Origin: Hypericibacter adhaerens
GTDB lineage: Bacteria > Pseudomonadota > Alphaproteobacteria > Dongiales > Dongiaceae
Assembly (NCBI RefSeq): GCF_008728835.1
Contig: NZ_CP042582.1
Span: 2,507,001 to 2,571,000 of the forward strand
DNA length: 64,000 bases
Reading direction: 5' to 3'
Below the pieces are notes generated by a model. It was not told the DNA's origin and ran no database searches. It worked only from the letters and a program-made list of their open reading frames with translations. Below, in pieces: positions 18,836 to 26,163 of this stretch. Positions within the stretch are counted from its first letter, which is position 1. Every line of letters starts with the position of its first letter. The position numbers and the translations under genes are program-made.

Positions 18836-19653
18836 GGCTCGATATCGACAAGGTCTCGGCCCTGATCGCGCAAGCGGCGGCCGAGGAGGTCATGCCCCGC
18901 TTCACCAACCTGCGCTCGGGCGACGTGCGCGAGAAGGGGCCGGGCGATCTCGTCACGGTGGCCGACGAGGCGATGGAACGTCGCCTGGCGCCCCTGCTGG
19001 CCGCCTTGCTGCCGGAGGCGCTGATGGTAGGCGAGGAGGCCGCCGCGGCCGATCCGACCCTGCTGGCCCAGCTCGATACGGCCCGGCTGGCCTGGGTCAT
19101 CGATCCCATCGACGGCACCGCCAATTTCGCCGCCGGCAAACCCCTGTTCGGCGTGATGGTGGCGCTGCTCGATCATGGCGAGCCGGTCGCGGCCTGGATT
19201 CACGACCCGGTCGCGCGCAGCACCGCGACGGCGGCGAAGGGCGAGGGGGCCTGGCTCGATGGCCATCGCACCGGCCGAAAGCTCAAGGTCTCGAGCCCGC
19301 CGGCCGACCCGCATGAGCTGACGGGGACGCTCCATTCCGGCTTCTTCGGCGATCGCCAGCTCGATCATCGGGTGCAGGCCCACCGCAACCGGGTCAAGCC
19401 GATCAAGTCGCTGCGGGCCGCCGCGCATGAATATCTGCGCCTCGCCAAGGGCGAGGTCGACTTCACGCTCTTCACCAAGCTGATGCCCTGGGACCATGCA
19501 CCGGGCGTGCTGATCCACCGCGAGGCGGGCGGCGCCGGCCATTATCTCGATGGCAGGGACTATCACGCGGCCCAGACCCAGGCCGTCGGGCTGCTGATGG
19601 CGCCCGACCGCATGAGCTGGACCGCGCTGCGCGGCCTGCTGCTGGACGAGTAG
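18832..19653 (+). CDS. Inositol monophosphatase family protein
   Basis: This 273-residue protein has the Mg-binding family motifs PGDLVTVADEAMERRL (about residues 38-53), the E in GEEAAA, and WVIDPIDGTANFAAG (about 88-102); a second metal motif MPWDHAPG lies near residue 222. The family dephosphorylates inositol phosphates, PAP or similar; activity on 3'-phosphoadenosine nucleotides is possible. The start GTG 18832 overlaps the hflX stop. The same frame is open far upstream through hflX, but that part is only a shadow. Confidence 0.88.
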   Translation: MRLDIDKVSALIAQAAAEEVMPRFTNLRSGDVREKGPGDLVTVADEAMERRLAPLLAALLPEALMVGEEAAAADPTLLAQLDTARLAWVIDPIDGTANFAAGKPLFGVMVALLDHGEPVAAWIHDPVARSTATAAKGEGAWLDGHRTGRKLKVSSPPADPHELTGTLHSGFFGDRQLDHRVQAHRNRVKPIKSLRAAAHEYLRLAKGEVDFTLFTKLMPWDHAPGVLIHREAGGAGHYLDGRDYHAAQTQAVGLLMAPDRMSWTALRGLLLDE

Positions 19654-19659
19654 GGCTCT

Positions 19660-20745
19660 CTACTTCGCCGCCTGCGCGTAAGCCGGATAGTCGGTGTAGC
19701 CCTTGGCGTCGCCGCCATAGAAGGTATTGCCGTCCGGCGTGTTGAGCGGCCAGCCCTGGCGGAAGCGCTCGGCCAGGTCGGGATTGGCGATGTAGCTGGC
19801 GCCGAACGAGATCATGTCGGCATCGCCGCGCGCGATCGTGGCCTCGGCCTTCTCCAGCGTATAGCCGCTGTTGGTCATGATGGGCCCGTGGAAATGGCTC
19901 CGCATCTCGCGCGGCAGGATATAGCCGCCGGCCGGCTCCGGATCGTCCGGGAAATGATCGATGAGATGCAGATAGGCGAGGCCGAAGCCGTCGAGCACCT
20001 TGGCCGCGTGATGGAAGATCGCGCGCCGGTCGGTGTCGGCCGAGCTGCCGAACACGCCGTTGGGCGAAAGCCTGACGCCGACACGATTGGCGCCCCAGAC
20101 CTCGGCGACGGCCGTGGTCACCTCGGCCAGGAAACGCGTGCGATTCTCGACCGAGCCGCCATAGATGTCGGTGCGCTTGTTGGTGCCGTTCACCAGGAAC
20201 TGCTCGACCAGGTAGCCATTGGCGCCGTGGATCTCGACGCCGTCGAAGCCCGCCTCGAGCGAGCAGCGCGCGCCATGGCGGAAATCCTCGACCACCTTCT
20301 TCACCTCGGCCGTGCCGAGCGCGCGCGGCGCGACATAGGGCTTCATGCCCTCGAAGGTGTAGATCTCGCCCTCGGGCGCGATCGCGGAGGAGGAGATCGG
20401 CAGCTCGCCGTTCGGCTGCATGCTGGGATGCGAAGTGCGGCCCACATGCCAGAGCTGCAGGAAGATGCGCCCGCCCGCTGCATGCACCGCGTCGGTGACG
20501 GCGCGCCAGCCCTTGACCTGCTCGGCCGTATGGATGCCGGGCGTGTTGGGATAGCCCACGCCTTGCGGCGAGACCTGGGAGCCTTCGGTGATGATCAGGC
20601 CCGCGCCCGCGCGCTGGCGGTAATAGAGAACATTGAGCGGGGTGGGGACGTTGCCGGGGCCGGCGCGGTTGCGCGTCATCGGCGCCATGGCAATGCGGTT
20701 GGGCAGGGTCAGGCGGCCGATCTTGATGGGCTCGAACAGTTTCAT
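19660..20745 (-). CDS. Old-yellow-enzyme family alkene reductase
   Basis: This 361-residue FMN oxidoreductase of the NemA/OYE class begins KLFEPIKIGRLTLPNRIAMA. The substrate/flavin motif HGANGYLVEQFL (about residues 184-195) contains the paired His and Asn that bind phenolic or carbonyl groups. Further motifs are QLWHVGRTSHPSMQPNGELP and YGGSVENRTRFL. Members reduce activated C=C bonds or nitro compounds using NADPH. ATG 20745 matches the family N-terminus; an upstream start would add 14 unrelated residues. It is a single gene convergent to the phosphatase. Confidence 0.92.
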   Translation of the reverse strand: MKLFEPIKIGRLTLPNRIAMAPMTRNRAGPGNVPTPLNVLYYRQRAGAGLIITEGSQVSPQGVGYPNTPGIHTAEQVKGWRAVTDAVHAAGGRIFLQLWHVGRTSHPSMQPNGELPISSSAIAPEGEIYTFEGMKPYVAPRALGTAEVKKVVEDFRHGARCSLEAGFDGVEIHGANGYLVEQFLVNGTNKRTDIYGGSVENRTRFLAEVTTAVAEVWGANRVGVRLSPNGVFGSSADTDRRAIFHHAAKVLDGFGLAYLHLIDHFPDDPEPAGGYILPREMRSHFHGPIMTNSGYTLEKAEATIARGDADMISFGASYIANPDLAERFRQGWPLNTPDGNTFYGGDAKGYTDYPAYAQAAK

Positions 20746-20927
20746 GATGTCTCGCATCCCGTTCCGGTGAGGGCGGCATGGAGCCATAGCGGCCCCCTCC
20801 GCATCAATCCCACCAGGATGACAGCGACTTACTCCGAAGTGACTGCCAGGGAATTCAGCCAGGGTTGCAGCGCCAGGGCTCGCCGGTAAGATGCCGGCCG
20901 CTTCATTCCAGCGGGAGAACGGACGCC

Positions 20928-21800
20928 ATGTCGAACAACGTCGCCTTCCTTGGCCTCGGGGTCATGGGCTTTCCGATGGCGGGCCATCTGGTCAAGGCCG
21001 GCCATCAGGTGACGGTCTATAACCGGACGGCGGCGCGGGCCCAGAATTGGGCGGCGAAGCATGGCGGCAAGGCGGCGCCGACGCCGGCGGCCGCGGCCAA
21101 GGGCGCCGAGATCGTGTTCGCCTGCGTCGGCAATGACGACGACCTGCGCTCGATCCTGCATGGCCCCGAGGGCGCTTTCGCGGGCATGGGGAAGGGCGCT
21201 GTCTTCGTCGACCACACCACCGCCTCGGCCGAGGTGGCGCGCGAGAGCGCCGGCAAGGCGGCCGAGCAGGGGCTGGGCTTCCTCGACGCGCCGGTGTCGG
21301 GCGGCCAGGCCGGCGCGGAGAACGGCAAGCTCACCGTCATGGTGGGCGGCGAGCCCAAGCTGTTTGAGCGGGTGAAGCCCGTGATCGACGCCTATGCCCG
21401 GGCCTGCACCCTGATGGGCCCCGTGGGCGCCGGCCAGCTCGCCAAGATGGTCAACCAGATCTGCATCGCGGGGCTGGTGCAGGGGCTCTCCGAAGGCGTG
21501 AATTTCGCGCTCAAGGCGGGCCTCGATCCCAAGCTCGTCATCGACACCATCTCCAAGGGCGCCGCCCAGTCCTGGCAGATGGAGAACCGGGCCCTGACGA
21601 TGGCCGAAGGCAAGTTCAATTTCGGGTTCGCGGTCAATTGGATGCGGAAGGATCTTGATATCTGCATGAACGAGGCGAAGCGCAATGGCGCGCGCCTCCC
21701 GGTGACCGTCCTGGTGGATCAGTTCTATGCCCAGGTCCAGGCCCGCGGTGGCGGCCGTTGGGACACCTCGAGCCTGATCCATCTGCTGATGAATGATTGA
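20928..21800 (+). CDS. 3-hydroxyisobutyrate dehydrogenase-like NAD(P) oxidoreductase
   Basis: This 290-residue beta-hydroxyacid dehydrogenase has the Rossmann start NVAFLGLGVMGFPMAGHLVK, VFVDHTTASAEVAR, the substrate loop LDAPVSGGQAGAENGKLTVM and the catalytic lysine helix GAGQLAKMVNQICIAG. ATG 20928 is chosen because GCGGGAG lies 10 bases upstream and the fold begins immediately. The family oxidises 3-hydroxyisobutyrate, reduces tartronate semialdehyde or detoxifies succinic semialdehyde; the substrate is not resolved. The upstream OYE gene is divergent. Confidence 0.9.
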   Translation: MSNNVAFLGLGVMGFPMAGHLVKAGHQVTVYNRTAARAQNWAAKHGGKAAPTPAAAAKGAEIVFACVGNDDDLRSILHGPEGAFAGMGKGAVFVDHTTASAEVARESAGKAAEQGLGFLDAPVSGGQAGAENGKLTVMVGGEPKLFERVKPVIDAYARACTLMGPVGAGQLAKMVNQICIAGLVQGLSEGVNFALKAGLDPKLVIDTISKGAAQSWQMENRALTMAEGKFNFGFAVNWMRKDLDICMNEAKRNGARLPVTVLVDQFYAQVQARGGGRWDTSSLIHLLMND

Positions 21801-21828
21801 TCACTTTAAGATCGATCTATAAGACATT

Positions 21829-22446
21829 ATGATAGATAAAGAAAAATTCATTGGCGACGGGTACTGGCTGCTGCCGCCGGGCAAGCTGGCCAATGTCGTC
21901 GTCTGCCTCGAGATGACGGCGAAACCGACCCAGCGACCGGTGCCGCAGCGGGACAGACCCTTCGCGTTGGAGCGGATGCCGGGCCCGGATCTCGGCGCCT
22001 ACCGGGCCTTGTTCCGGCGCATCGGCGAGGACTGGATGTGGTTCTCGCGGCTCAAGATGCCCGACGACCGGCTGCACGCGATCCTGGCCGATCCCGCGGT
22101 CGAGGTCTTCGTGCTGAAGGAAGACCAGATCCATATCGGGCTGCTGGAGCTGGATTTCCGCGAGGAGGGCCAGTGCGAGCTGGCGTTCTTCGGGCTGGTG
22201 CCGGAGGCGATCGGCCAGGGCGCCGGGCGCTTCCTCATGGACCAGGCCATCCAGAAGGCCTGGGCGCGGCCCATCCGGCGGCTCTGGGTCCATACCTGCA
22301 GCTTCGATCACCCGGGCGCGTTGGGCTTCTACCGCCGCTCCGGCTTCGTGCCTTACGCCTATGCGGTCGAGGTCCATGACGATCCGCGGCTGACGGGCCA
22401 TCTGCCGCGCACGGCTTCGCCGCAGATTCCGCTGATCGAGAAGTAG
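21829..22446 (+). CDS. GNAT-family N-acetyltransferase
   Basis: This 205-residue protein has GNAT motif A in ELAFFGLVPEAIGQGAGRFL, with acetyl-CoA loop QGAGRFL, and a typical C-terminal LWVHTCSFDHPGALGFYRRS strand-helix. The closing FYRRSGFVPYAY is also family-like. No Shine-Dalgarno precedes ATG 21829. A TATAAG at 21818-21823 would put transcription at or after that ATG, so a leaderless start or a start at ATG 21913 is possible. The substrate is unknown. Confidence 0.8.
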   Translation: MIDKEKFIGDGYWLLPPGKLANVVVCLEMTAKPTQRPVPQRDRPFALERMPGPDLGAYRALFRRIGEDWMWFSRLKMPDDRLHAILADPAVEVFVLKEDQIHIGLLELDFREEGQCELAFFGLVPEAIGQGAGRFLMDQAIQKAWARPIRRLWVHTCSFDHPGALGFYRRSGFVPYAYAVEVHDDPRLTGHLPRTASPQIPLIEK

Positions 22447-22649
22447 TCGCCCGGTCAGAACGCGGAGTTCGCGGCGGCATGAGAGGTCTCCGACCGCAGA
22501 GGACGCCATGAGAATTGCAAGGACGGGCGGCTCTTGACGGCCGGATCGCCTGAGAACAGGGCCTTTGCAGGGATCCGCCGGCATCAGCATTTCCCAAGCC
22601 GCTGGAGATACGTCTTTTTTCAAACACCACTCAGTTTATGGGGCGCCCC
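22447..22649. other. Intergenic stretch with no gene
   Basis: This is the left half of a 402-base gap between the GNAT gene and the 3' end of mazG. It contains a GGGGCGCCCC palindrome (22640-22649) and scattered short repeats. Open frames here are antisense extensions or have poor composition, and I see no supported gene. Confidence 0.6.
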
Positions 22650-22674
22650 AAAAACAGGCCCGGAACAGGGCCCT
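22650..22674 (-). terminator. Intrinsic-terminator-like hairpin for the candidate sRNA
   Basis: On the minus strand GGCCC, a 6-base loop and GGGCC (plus-strand 22657-22672) form a GC stem, extended by one G-U pair. A U-rich TGTTTTT tail follows (plus-strand A run 22650-22654). The T run exists only on the minus strand, so the terminator is directional. Confidence 0.5.
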
Positions 22675-22792
22675 ATCAGGCAAGGAACAGGCGCTTGACG
22701 GTGGCCCGCCGGTCCCTCGGGATCGCCCCGGAGCGATCGTGAATGCCGGGATCCGACCTTGTCCGATCTCCGCGGGCCGGGTCTTTCTCTCT
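22650..22792 (-). ncRNA. Candidate SOS-regulated small RNA
   Basis: A promoter containing a LexA-type box (22799-22827) points into a region with no ATG on the minus strand that ends at an intrinsic-terminator-like hairpin, giving a transcript of about 140 nt. Its interior can fold: a 7-bp long-range stem (plus-strand 22703-22709 with 22772-22778) encloses a 6-bp hairpin (22721-22726 with 22733-22738). No minus-strand gene lies downstream for more than 1.7 kb, so this is not a leader of a protein gene. The call is inference from signals; no homologue is recognised. Hfq is encoded nearby. Confidence 0.4.
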
Positions 22793-22798
22793 TCTCGC

Positions 22799-22827
22799 AG
22801 CTTAGAACAAAAAGAGAACAATATCAA
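22799..22827 (-). promoter_or_regulatory. Candidate SOS promoter with LexA box (GTTC-N7-GTTC)
   Basis: On the minus strand TTGATA (22827-22822), exactly 17 bases, then TAAGCT (22804-22799). The spacer holds GTTCTCTTTTTGTTC (22805-22819), fitting the alphaproteobacterial LexA box. It agrees with the lexA box at 47490-47504 in all 8 fixed bases and 4 of 7 spacer bases. The -10 is a weak match, and a box of 8 fixed bases can occur by chance in this length of DNA. Confidence 0.5.
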
Positions 22828-22848
22828 GCGAAGGTGCGTCTCGGCCGC

Positions 22849-23685
22849 TTAACGCTCTTCCTGTTTGACCGCTTGCCAGAGCGCCTCCAGCGCATCGAGC
22901 CCCGGCCGGGTGCCGGGGTCATGGCGCTGGGCCAGCAGCGCCTCCAGCCGGCGGAAGCGGCGCTCGAACTTGGCATTGGCGCCGCGCAGGGTCTGCTCGG
23001 GATCGAGCTCCAGATGGCGGGCGAGGTTGGTGACGGCGAAGAGCAAGTCGCCGACCTCGTCGGCCAGCCGGTCCCGGCCGCTGCCCTGGACCAGCTCCGC
23101 TTTGATCTCGTCGACCTCCTCGACGATCTTGTCGAGCACCGGGGCGGCCTCGGGCCAGTCGAACCCGATCCGCGCGGCGCGCTTCTGCAGCTTGGCGGCG
23201 CGGGTCAGGGCCGGCAGCCCCAACGGCAGGCCGTCGAGCTGGCTGGCGGCCGCGCCCTTGGCGGCGGCCTCGGCGGCGCGTTCGCCGGCCTTCTGTTCCT
23301 CCCAGGCGAGGGTCTGGGCGTCGGCGCTGTCCACGGCGCCGTCCGCGAAGACATGCGGATGGCGGCGGATCATCTTGTCGTTGAGGGTCCGGACGATGTC
23401 GTCGAATTCGTAGAGGCCGCGCTCGCGGGCCATCTGAGCGTAGAAGATCACCTGGAACAGGAGATCGCCGAGCTCGCTCTTGAGCTCGTCCATCCGGCCG
23501 CGCTCGATGGCGTCGGCCACCTCGTAGGCTTCCTCGATCGTGTGCGGGACAATGGTGGGGAAGTCCTGCTCGAGATCCCAGGGACAGCCGGCCGCCGGAT
23601 CGCGCAGCCGCGCCATGATGGCCAGCAGCCGGTCGATCGGCGCCAGGTTTTCGGACGGGGCGGCCTTGAGCTTGGATGGGGTCAT
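22849..23685 (-). CDS. mazG: Nucleoside triphosphate pyrophosphohydrolase MazG
   Basis: This 278-residue protein has two MazG repeats. The first shows AAGCPWDLEQDFPTIVPHTI, EEAYEVADAIE and ELKSELGDLLFQVIF, with the E-x2-E...E-x2-D Mg-binding pattern. The second repeat carries EVDEIKAELVQG and RLADEVGDLLFAVTN. The enzyme hydrolyses NTPs to NMPs, clearing aberrant nucleotides or lowering (p)ppGpp-linked pools. ATG 23685 fits the family length; the frame extends 19 codons further upstream without conservation. A run of 14 G lies about 90-103 bases upstream. Confidence 0.93.
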   Translation of the reverse strand: MTPSKLKAAPSENLAPIDRLLAIMARLRDPAAGCPWDLEQDFPTIVPHTIEEAYEVADAIERGRMDELKSELGDLLFQVIFYAQMARERGLYEFDDIVRTLNDKMIRRHPHVFADGAVDSADAQTLAWEEQKAGERAAEAAAKGAAASQLDGLPLGLPALTRAAKLQKRAARIGFDWPEAAPVLDKIVEEVDEIKAELVQGSGRDRLADEVGDLLFAVTNLARHLELDPEQTLRGANAKFERRFRRLEALLAQRHDPGTRPGLDALEALWQAVKQEER

Positions 23686-23774
23686 CGCGCGACTCTTGGG
23701 AGGGTTCAGGGGCAACTTAGCGAGGGTCGAAGCAGGCCCCAAGCGGCAGTCCGATAACGGAGGAGAAGAGCCGC

Positions 23775-23788
23775 GGGGGGGGGGGGGG
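23775..23788. repeat. Homopolymer tract of 14 G upstream of mazG
   Basis: Fourteen consecutive G on the plus strand (C on the mazG sense strand), 90-103 bases upstream of the mazG ATG and 87 bases beyond the end of the EamA gene. Such tracts are prone to slipped-strand length change in the cell and to length errors in sequencing. Confidence 0.9.
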
Positions 23789-23834
23789 CCTGGAGAGCCG
23801 CAAGAACCGGCCGTTTCGGCCTATCTGTAAGTCG

Positions 23835-23850
23835 CATAATACATATTATG
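23835..23850. promoter_or_regulatory. AT-rich inverted repeat upstream of mazG
   Basis: CATAATA and TATTATG flank CA, a 16-base dyad in an otherwise GC-rich region, 150 bases upstream of mazG and 25 bases past the end of the EamA gene. It may be an operator or -10 region for mazG. No matching -35 was identified with confidence. Confidence 0.3.
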
Positions 23851-23874
23851 GAAAATTATGAATGGGCCGGGAAT

Positions 23875-24774
23875 TCACGCGGATCGGTGCTGCCGGCTCC
23901 CCAGGACCTGCCACAGCACCGCGAACAGAACCACCGCCCCGCCCAGCAGCGTGGCGCCGCGCGGCACCTCGGCGAAGAAGATCCAGACCCAGAGCGGCGC
24001 GACCGGCGTCTCGAGGATGCTCAGGAGCGCCGCCTCCACCGCCGGAATGTGTTTGGCGCCCATCACGTAGAGCGCCAGGCCGAGGCCCATGTTGAGGATG
24101 CCGAACAGCGCCAGATTGACGAAATCGAGCGCGGTGATTCCGCTCGCCGGCCCTGCCATCGGAAAGCAGATCGCGGAGCCCGCGAAACAGGCCAGGCAGG
24201 CCGCCTGGATCATCGGCACGCCCGGATAGCGCCGGGTGATGCTCGTGGTGAGCGCCATGGTCGTCGTCATGACGAACGCGAGGAAGCAGCCCAGGAGGCT
24301 GCTGCCGCCATGGCCCAAGGCGCCGCCGACGGTGATGACCACGCCACCCAGGGCCAGCAGCCCTGCCAGCATGGTGCGGCGCGTGGGCCGCTCCTTGAAC
24401 CAGAGCCAGGCGATCGGCGCCGTCAGGAACGGCAGGATCGCATAGATGACCGTGACGTCGGCCACCGCGGTCAGCCGCAGCGAACCGATGAAGAGCAGCA
24501 TGCCGCCGGTGTTCAGCAGCATGACGATCAGGCCCGGCCAGCCCATCGGCCGCCACAGGCGACGCCCGGGCGCTCTCGCATCCCAGGCCATGAACAGCAG
24601 GATGCTCAAGCCGCCGAAGAGACCGCGCCAGGCCAGCATGGTCCAGAGATCGAGCGGGATGAGCCGGGTGAAGAAGCCGCCGCTGCTCCAGAAGATGGCC
24701 GAGGCCGTGACCATGGCCAGGCCGAGCCGATGGCGCGACCTCGCCTCGCCGGCTGTCAGGGCGGCATCGGGCAT
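23875..24774 (-). CDS. EamA/DMT-family transporter
   Basis: This 299-residue protein has ten predicted helices in two EamA repeats. The first begins LAMVTASAIFWSSGGFFTRL and carries LDLWTMLAWRGLFGGLSILL; the second repeat contains EAALLSILETPVAPLWVWIF, the classic DMT C-terminal helix pair. It lies 87 bases downstream of the BenE-family gene on the same strand and could share its GntR-controlled transcript. The substrate is unknown; EamA proteins commonly export amino acids or metabolites. Confidence 0.88.
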   Translation of the reverse strand: MPDAALTAGEARSRHRLGLAMVTASAIFWSSGGFFTRLIPLDLWTMLAWRGLFGGLSILLFMAWDARAPGRRLWRPMGWPGLIVMLLNTGGMLLFIGSLRLTAVADVTVIYAILPFLTAPIAWLWFKERPTRRTMLAGLLALGGVVITVGGALGHGGSSLLGCFLAFVMTTTMALTTSITRRYPGVPMIQAACLACFAGSAICFPMAGPASGITALDFVNLALFGILNMGLGLALYVMGAKHIPAVEAALLSILETPVAPLWVWIFFAEVPRGATLLGGAVVLFAVLWQVLGSRQHRSA

Positions 24775-24861
24775 GGCGGAGGATGATCCTGCGCGGGAAG
24801 TGATCGTCGTCTGGGTCTGGAGCCACGGGAGCGCGTGGCCGTTCGGGTCTGCGTCTCAGAA

Positions 24862-26049
24862 CTACGGCTTCAGGCGGCGCAGCGCCAGCATGATTCCGCC
24901 CGCCAGCAACCCCCAGAAGGCGGAGCCGATACCGGCGAAGGACATGCCGGATGCGGTGGCGATCAAGGTCACCAGCGCCGCGTCGCGCTCGCCCGGGCTC
25001 GTGAGCGCGTTGCCCAGGGCCGAGCCGAAGGCGCCCAGCAGGGCCAAGCCCGCCACCGCCTCGATCAGCAAGGGCGGCGAGGCGCTGATCCAGGCCGTGG
25101 CGGCGACCGCGATCATGCCGAAAAGGATGTAGCCGACGCCGGTCGCGACCGCGGCGATATAGCGCCGGCCCGGATCGGGATGCGCATCGGGTCCGGCGCA
25201 GAGCGCCGCGGTGATCGCCGCGAGATTGATCGCATGGCCGCCGAACGGCGCCGCCAGGATGGTGCCGACGCCGGTCGTGACGATGAGCGGCCGCGAGGGC
25301 GGCTGGAACCCGTTGGCCTGCAGCACGGCGAAGCCCGGGATGTTCTGCGAGGCCATGGTCACGAGGAAGAGCGGCAGCGCGATGCTCACCATGGCGCTCC
25401 AGGAAAAGACCGGCGGCACGAGAGTGAGTTGGGGCCAGAGCTGGCCCACGGGCGGCGAGGGCCCTGCCCCCTGCCAGAACATCAGCGCCACCGCCAGCAG
25501 CACGGCCGCCGGCACCGCATAGAGCCGCCAGAAGCGCGCCACCACCGCCCAGAGCAGCACCACCGGCAGCGCCAGCGCGGGGATCTCGGCGATGGCGAGG
25601 AACGGCGCCACGCAGAGATGGAACAGCACGCCCGCCAGCATCGCGTTCGCGATCGAGGACGGGATCGAGGCCACGAGGCGCCCCAGCGGCTTCCAGAGTC
25701 CGGCCAGGACGATGAGCGCGCCCACGACCAGGAAGGCGCCGACGGCGGCGGCGAAGCCACCCTCGGGCGCGCCCGTCGAGGCCAGCAGTGCCGCGCCCGG
25801 CGTCGACCAGGCGACGCTGATCGGCATGCGGTAGCGGAGGCTCAGGAGGATGCCGAGCAGGCCCATGCCGACGCTCAGGACCAGCAATCCCGAGGCCGAC
25901 TGGGCCGGATCGGCGCCGACGCCGACCAGGCCCTGCACCACCACCGCGAAGGAGCTGCCGAACCCGACGAAGGAGGCCAGCAGGCCCGTGGTGATCGCCT
26001 GGCCCGGCGCCGCGGCCGCGGACAGCTCGGACACACGGTGTTGATCCAT
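24862..26049 (-). CDS. benE: BenE-family (benzoate/H+ symporter-like) transporter
   Basis: This 395-residue membrane protein has about twelve helices. Family blocks are GLLASFVGFGSSFAVVVQGL, YRMPISVAWSTPGAALLAST, FLVTMASQNIPGFAVLQANG and PFGGHAINLAAITAALCAGP. BenE relatives are classed as benzoate/proton symporters, but most are uncharacterised and no benzoate genes are in the window, so the substrate is open. ATG 26049 is preceded by AAAGGA at suitable spacing; an upstream in-frame start would add 21 charged residues. Its promoter interlocks with that of the divergent gntR gene. Confidence 0.85.
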   Translation of the reverse strand: MDQHRVSELSAAAAPGQAITTGLLASFVGFGSSFAVVVQGLVGVGADPAQSASGLLVLSVGMGLLGILLSLRYRMPISVAWSTPGAALLASTGAPEGGFAAAVGAFLVVGALIVLAGLWKPLGRLVASIPSSIANAMLAGVLFHLCVAPFLAIAEIPALALPVVLLWAVVARFWRLYAVPAAVLLAVALMFWQGAGPSPPVGQLWPQLTLVPPVFSWSAMVSIALPLFLVTMASQNIPGFAVLQANGFQPPSRPLIVTTGVGTILAAPFGGHAINLAAITAALCAGPDAHPDPGRRYIAAVATGVGYILFGMIAVAATAWISASPPLLIEAVAGLALLGAFGSALGNALTSPGERDAALVTLIATASGMSFAGIGSAFWGLLAGGIMLALRRLKP

Positions 26050-26105
26050 GGGCGATCCTTTTGCGAGATCCCTTCGAGAGCGGTCGGCCGGTTTCAGCCC
26101 CCGGC

Positions 26106-26134
26106 TTGGCACACCCCGCCCCGGCCTCTATAGT
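26106..26134 (+). promoter_or_regulatory. Candidate sigma70 promoter for the gntR gene
   Basis: TTGGCA (26106-26111), 17 bases, TATAGT (26129-26134) on the plus strand. The predicted start near 26141 falls inside the palindrome at 26138-26149, which fits autorepression. Confidence 0.55.
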
Positions 26135-26155
26135 TGAATTGGATCCAATCGACAA
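26127..26155 (-). promoter_or_regulatory. Candidate sigma70 promoter for benE
   Basis: On the minus strand TTGTCG (26155-26150), 17 bases, TATAGA (26132-26127). The palindrome ATTGGATCCAAT fills most of its spacer, and its -10 overlaps the -10 of the opposite promoter. Confidence 0.5.
26138..26149. promoter_or_regulatory. Putative GntR operator ATTGGATCCAAT
   Basis: A perfect 12-bp palindrome between divergent benE and gntR, within the benE-direction promoter spacer and at the predicted gntR transcript start. FadR/VanR-type GntR proteins commonly bind short dyads of this kind beside their own gene. Binding is inferred. Confidence 0.55.
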
Positions 26156-26163
26156 TCCACCCC

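Noticed and set aside
17566-19653. A 695-codon plus-strand frame over hflX and the phosphatase
   Set aside because: The part before 18832 is an out-of-frame shadow of hflX. Only 18832-19653 matches the inositol phosphatase family.
21817-22623. A 268-codon minus-strand frame opposite the GNAT gene
   Set aside because: It is antisense to a clear acetyltransferase and Arg/Gln/Pro-rich without any motif, as expected for high-GC shadows.
22636-22827. A 63-codon minus-strand frame starting TTG at 22827
   Set aside because: Its start codon is the -35 of the SOS promoter, it has no ribosome-binding site and its composition is not protein-like. A non-coding transcript fits better.
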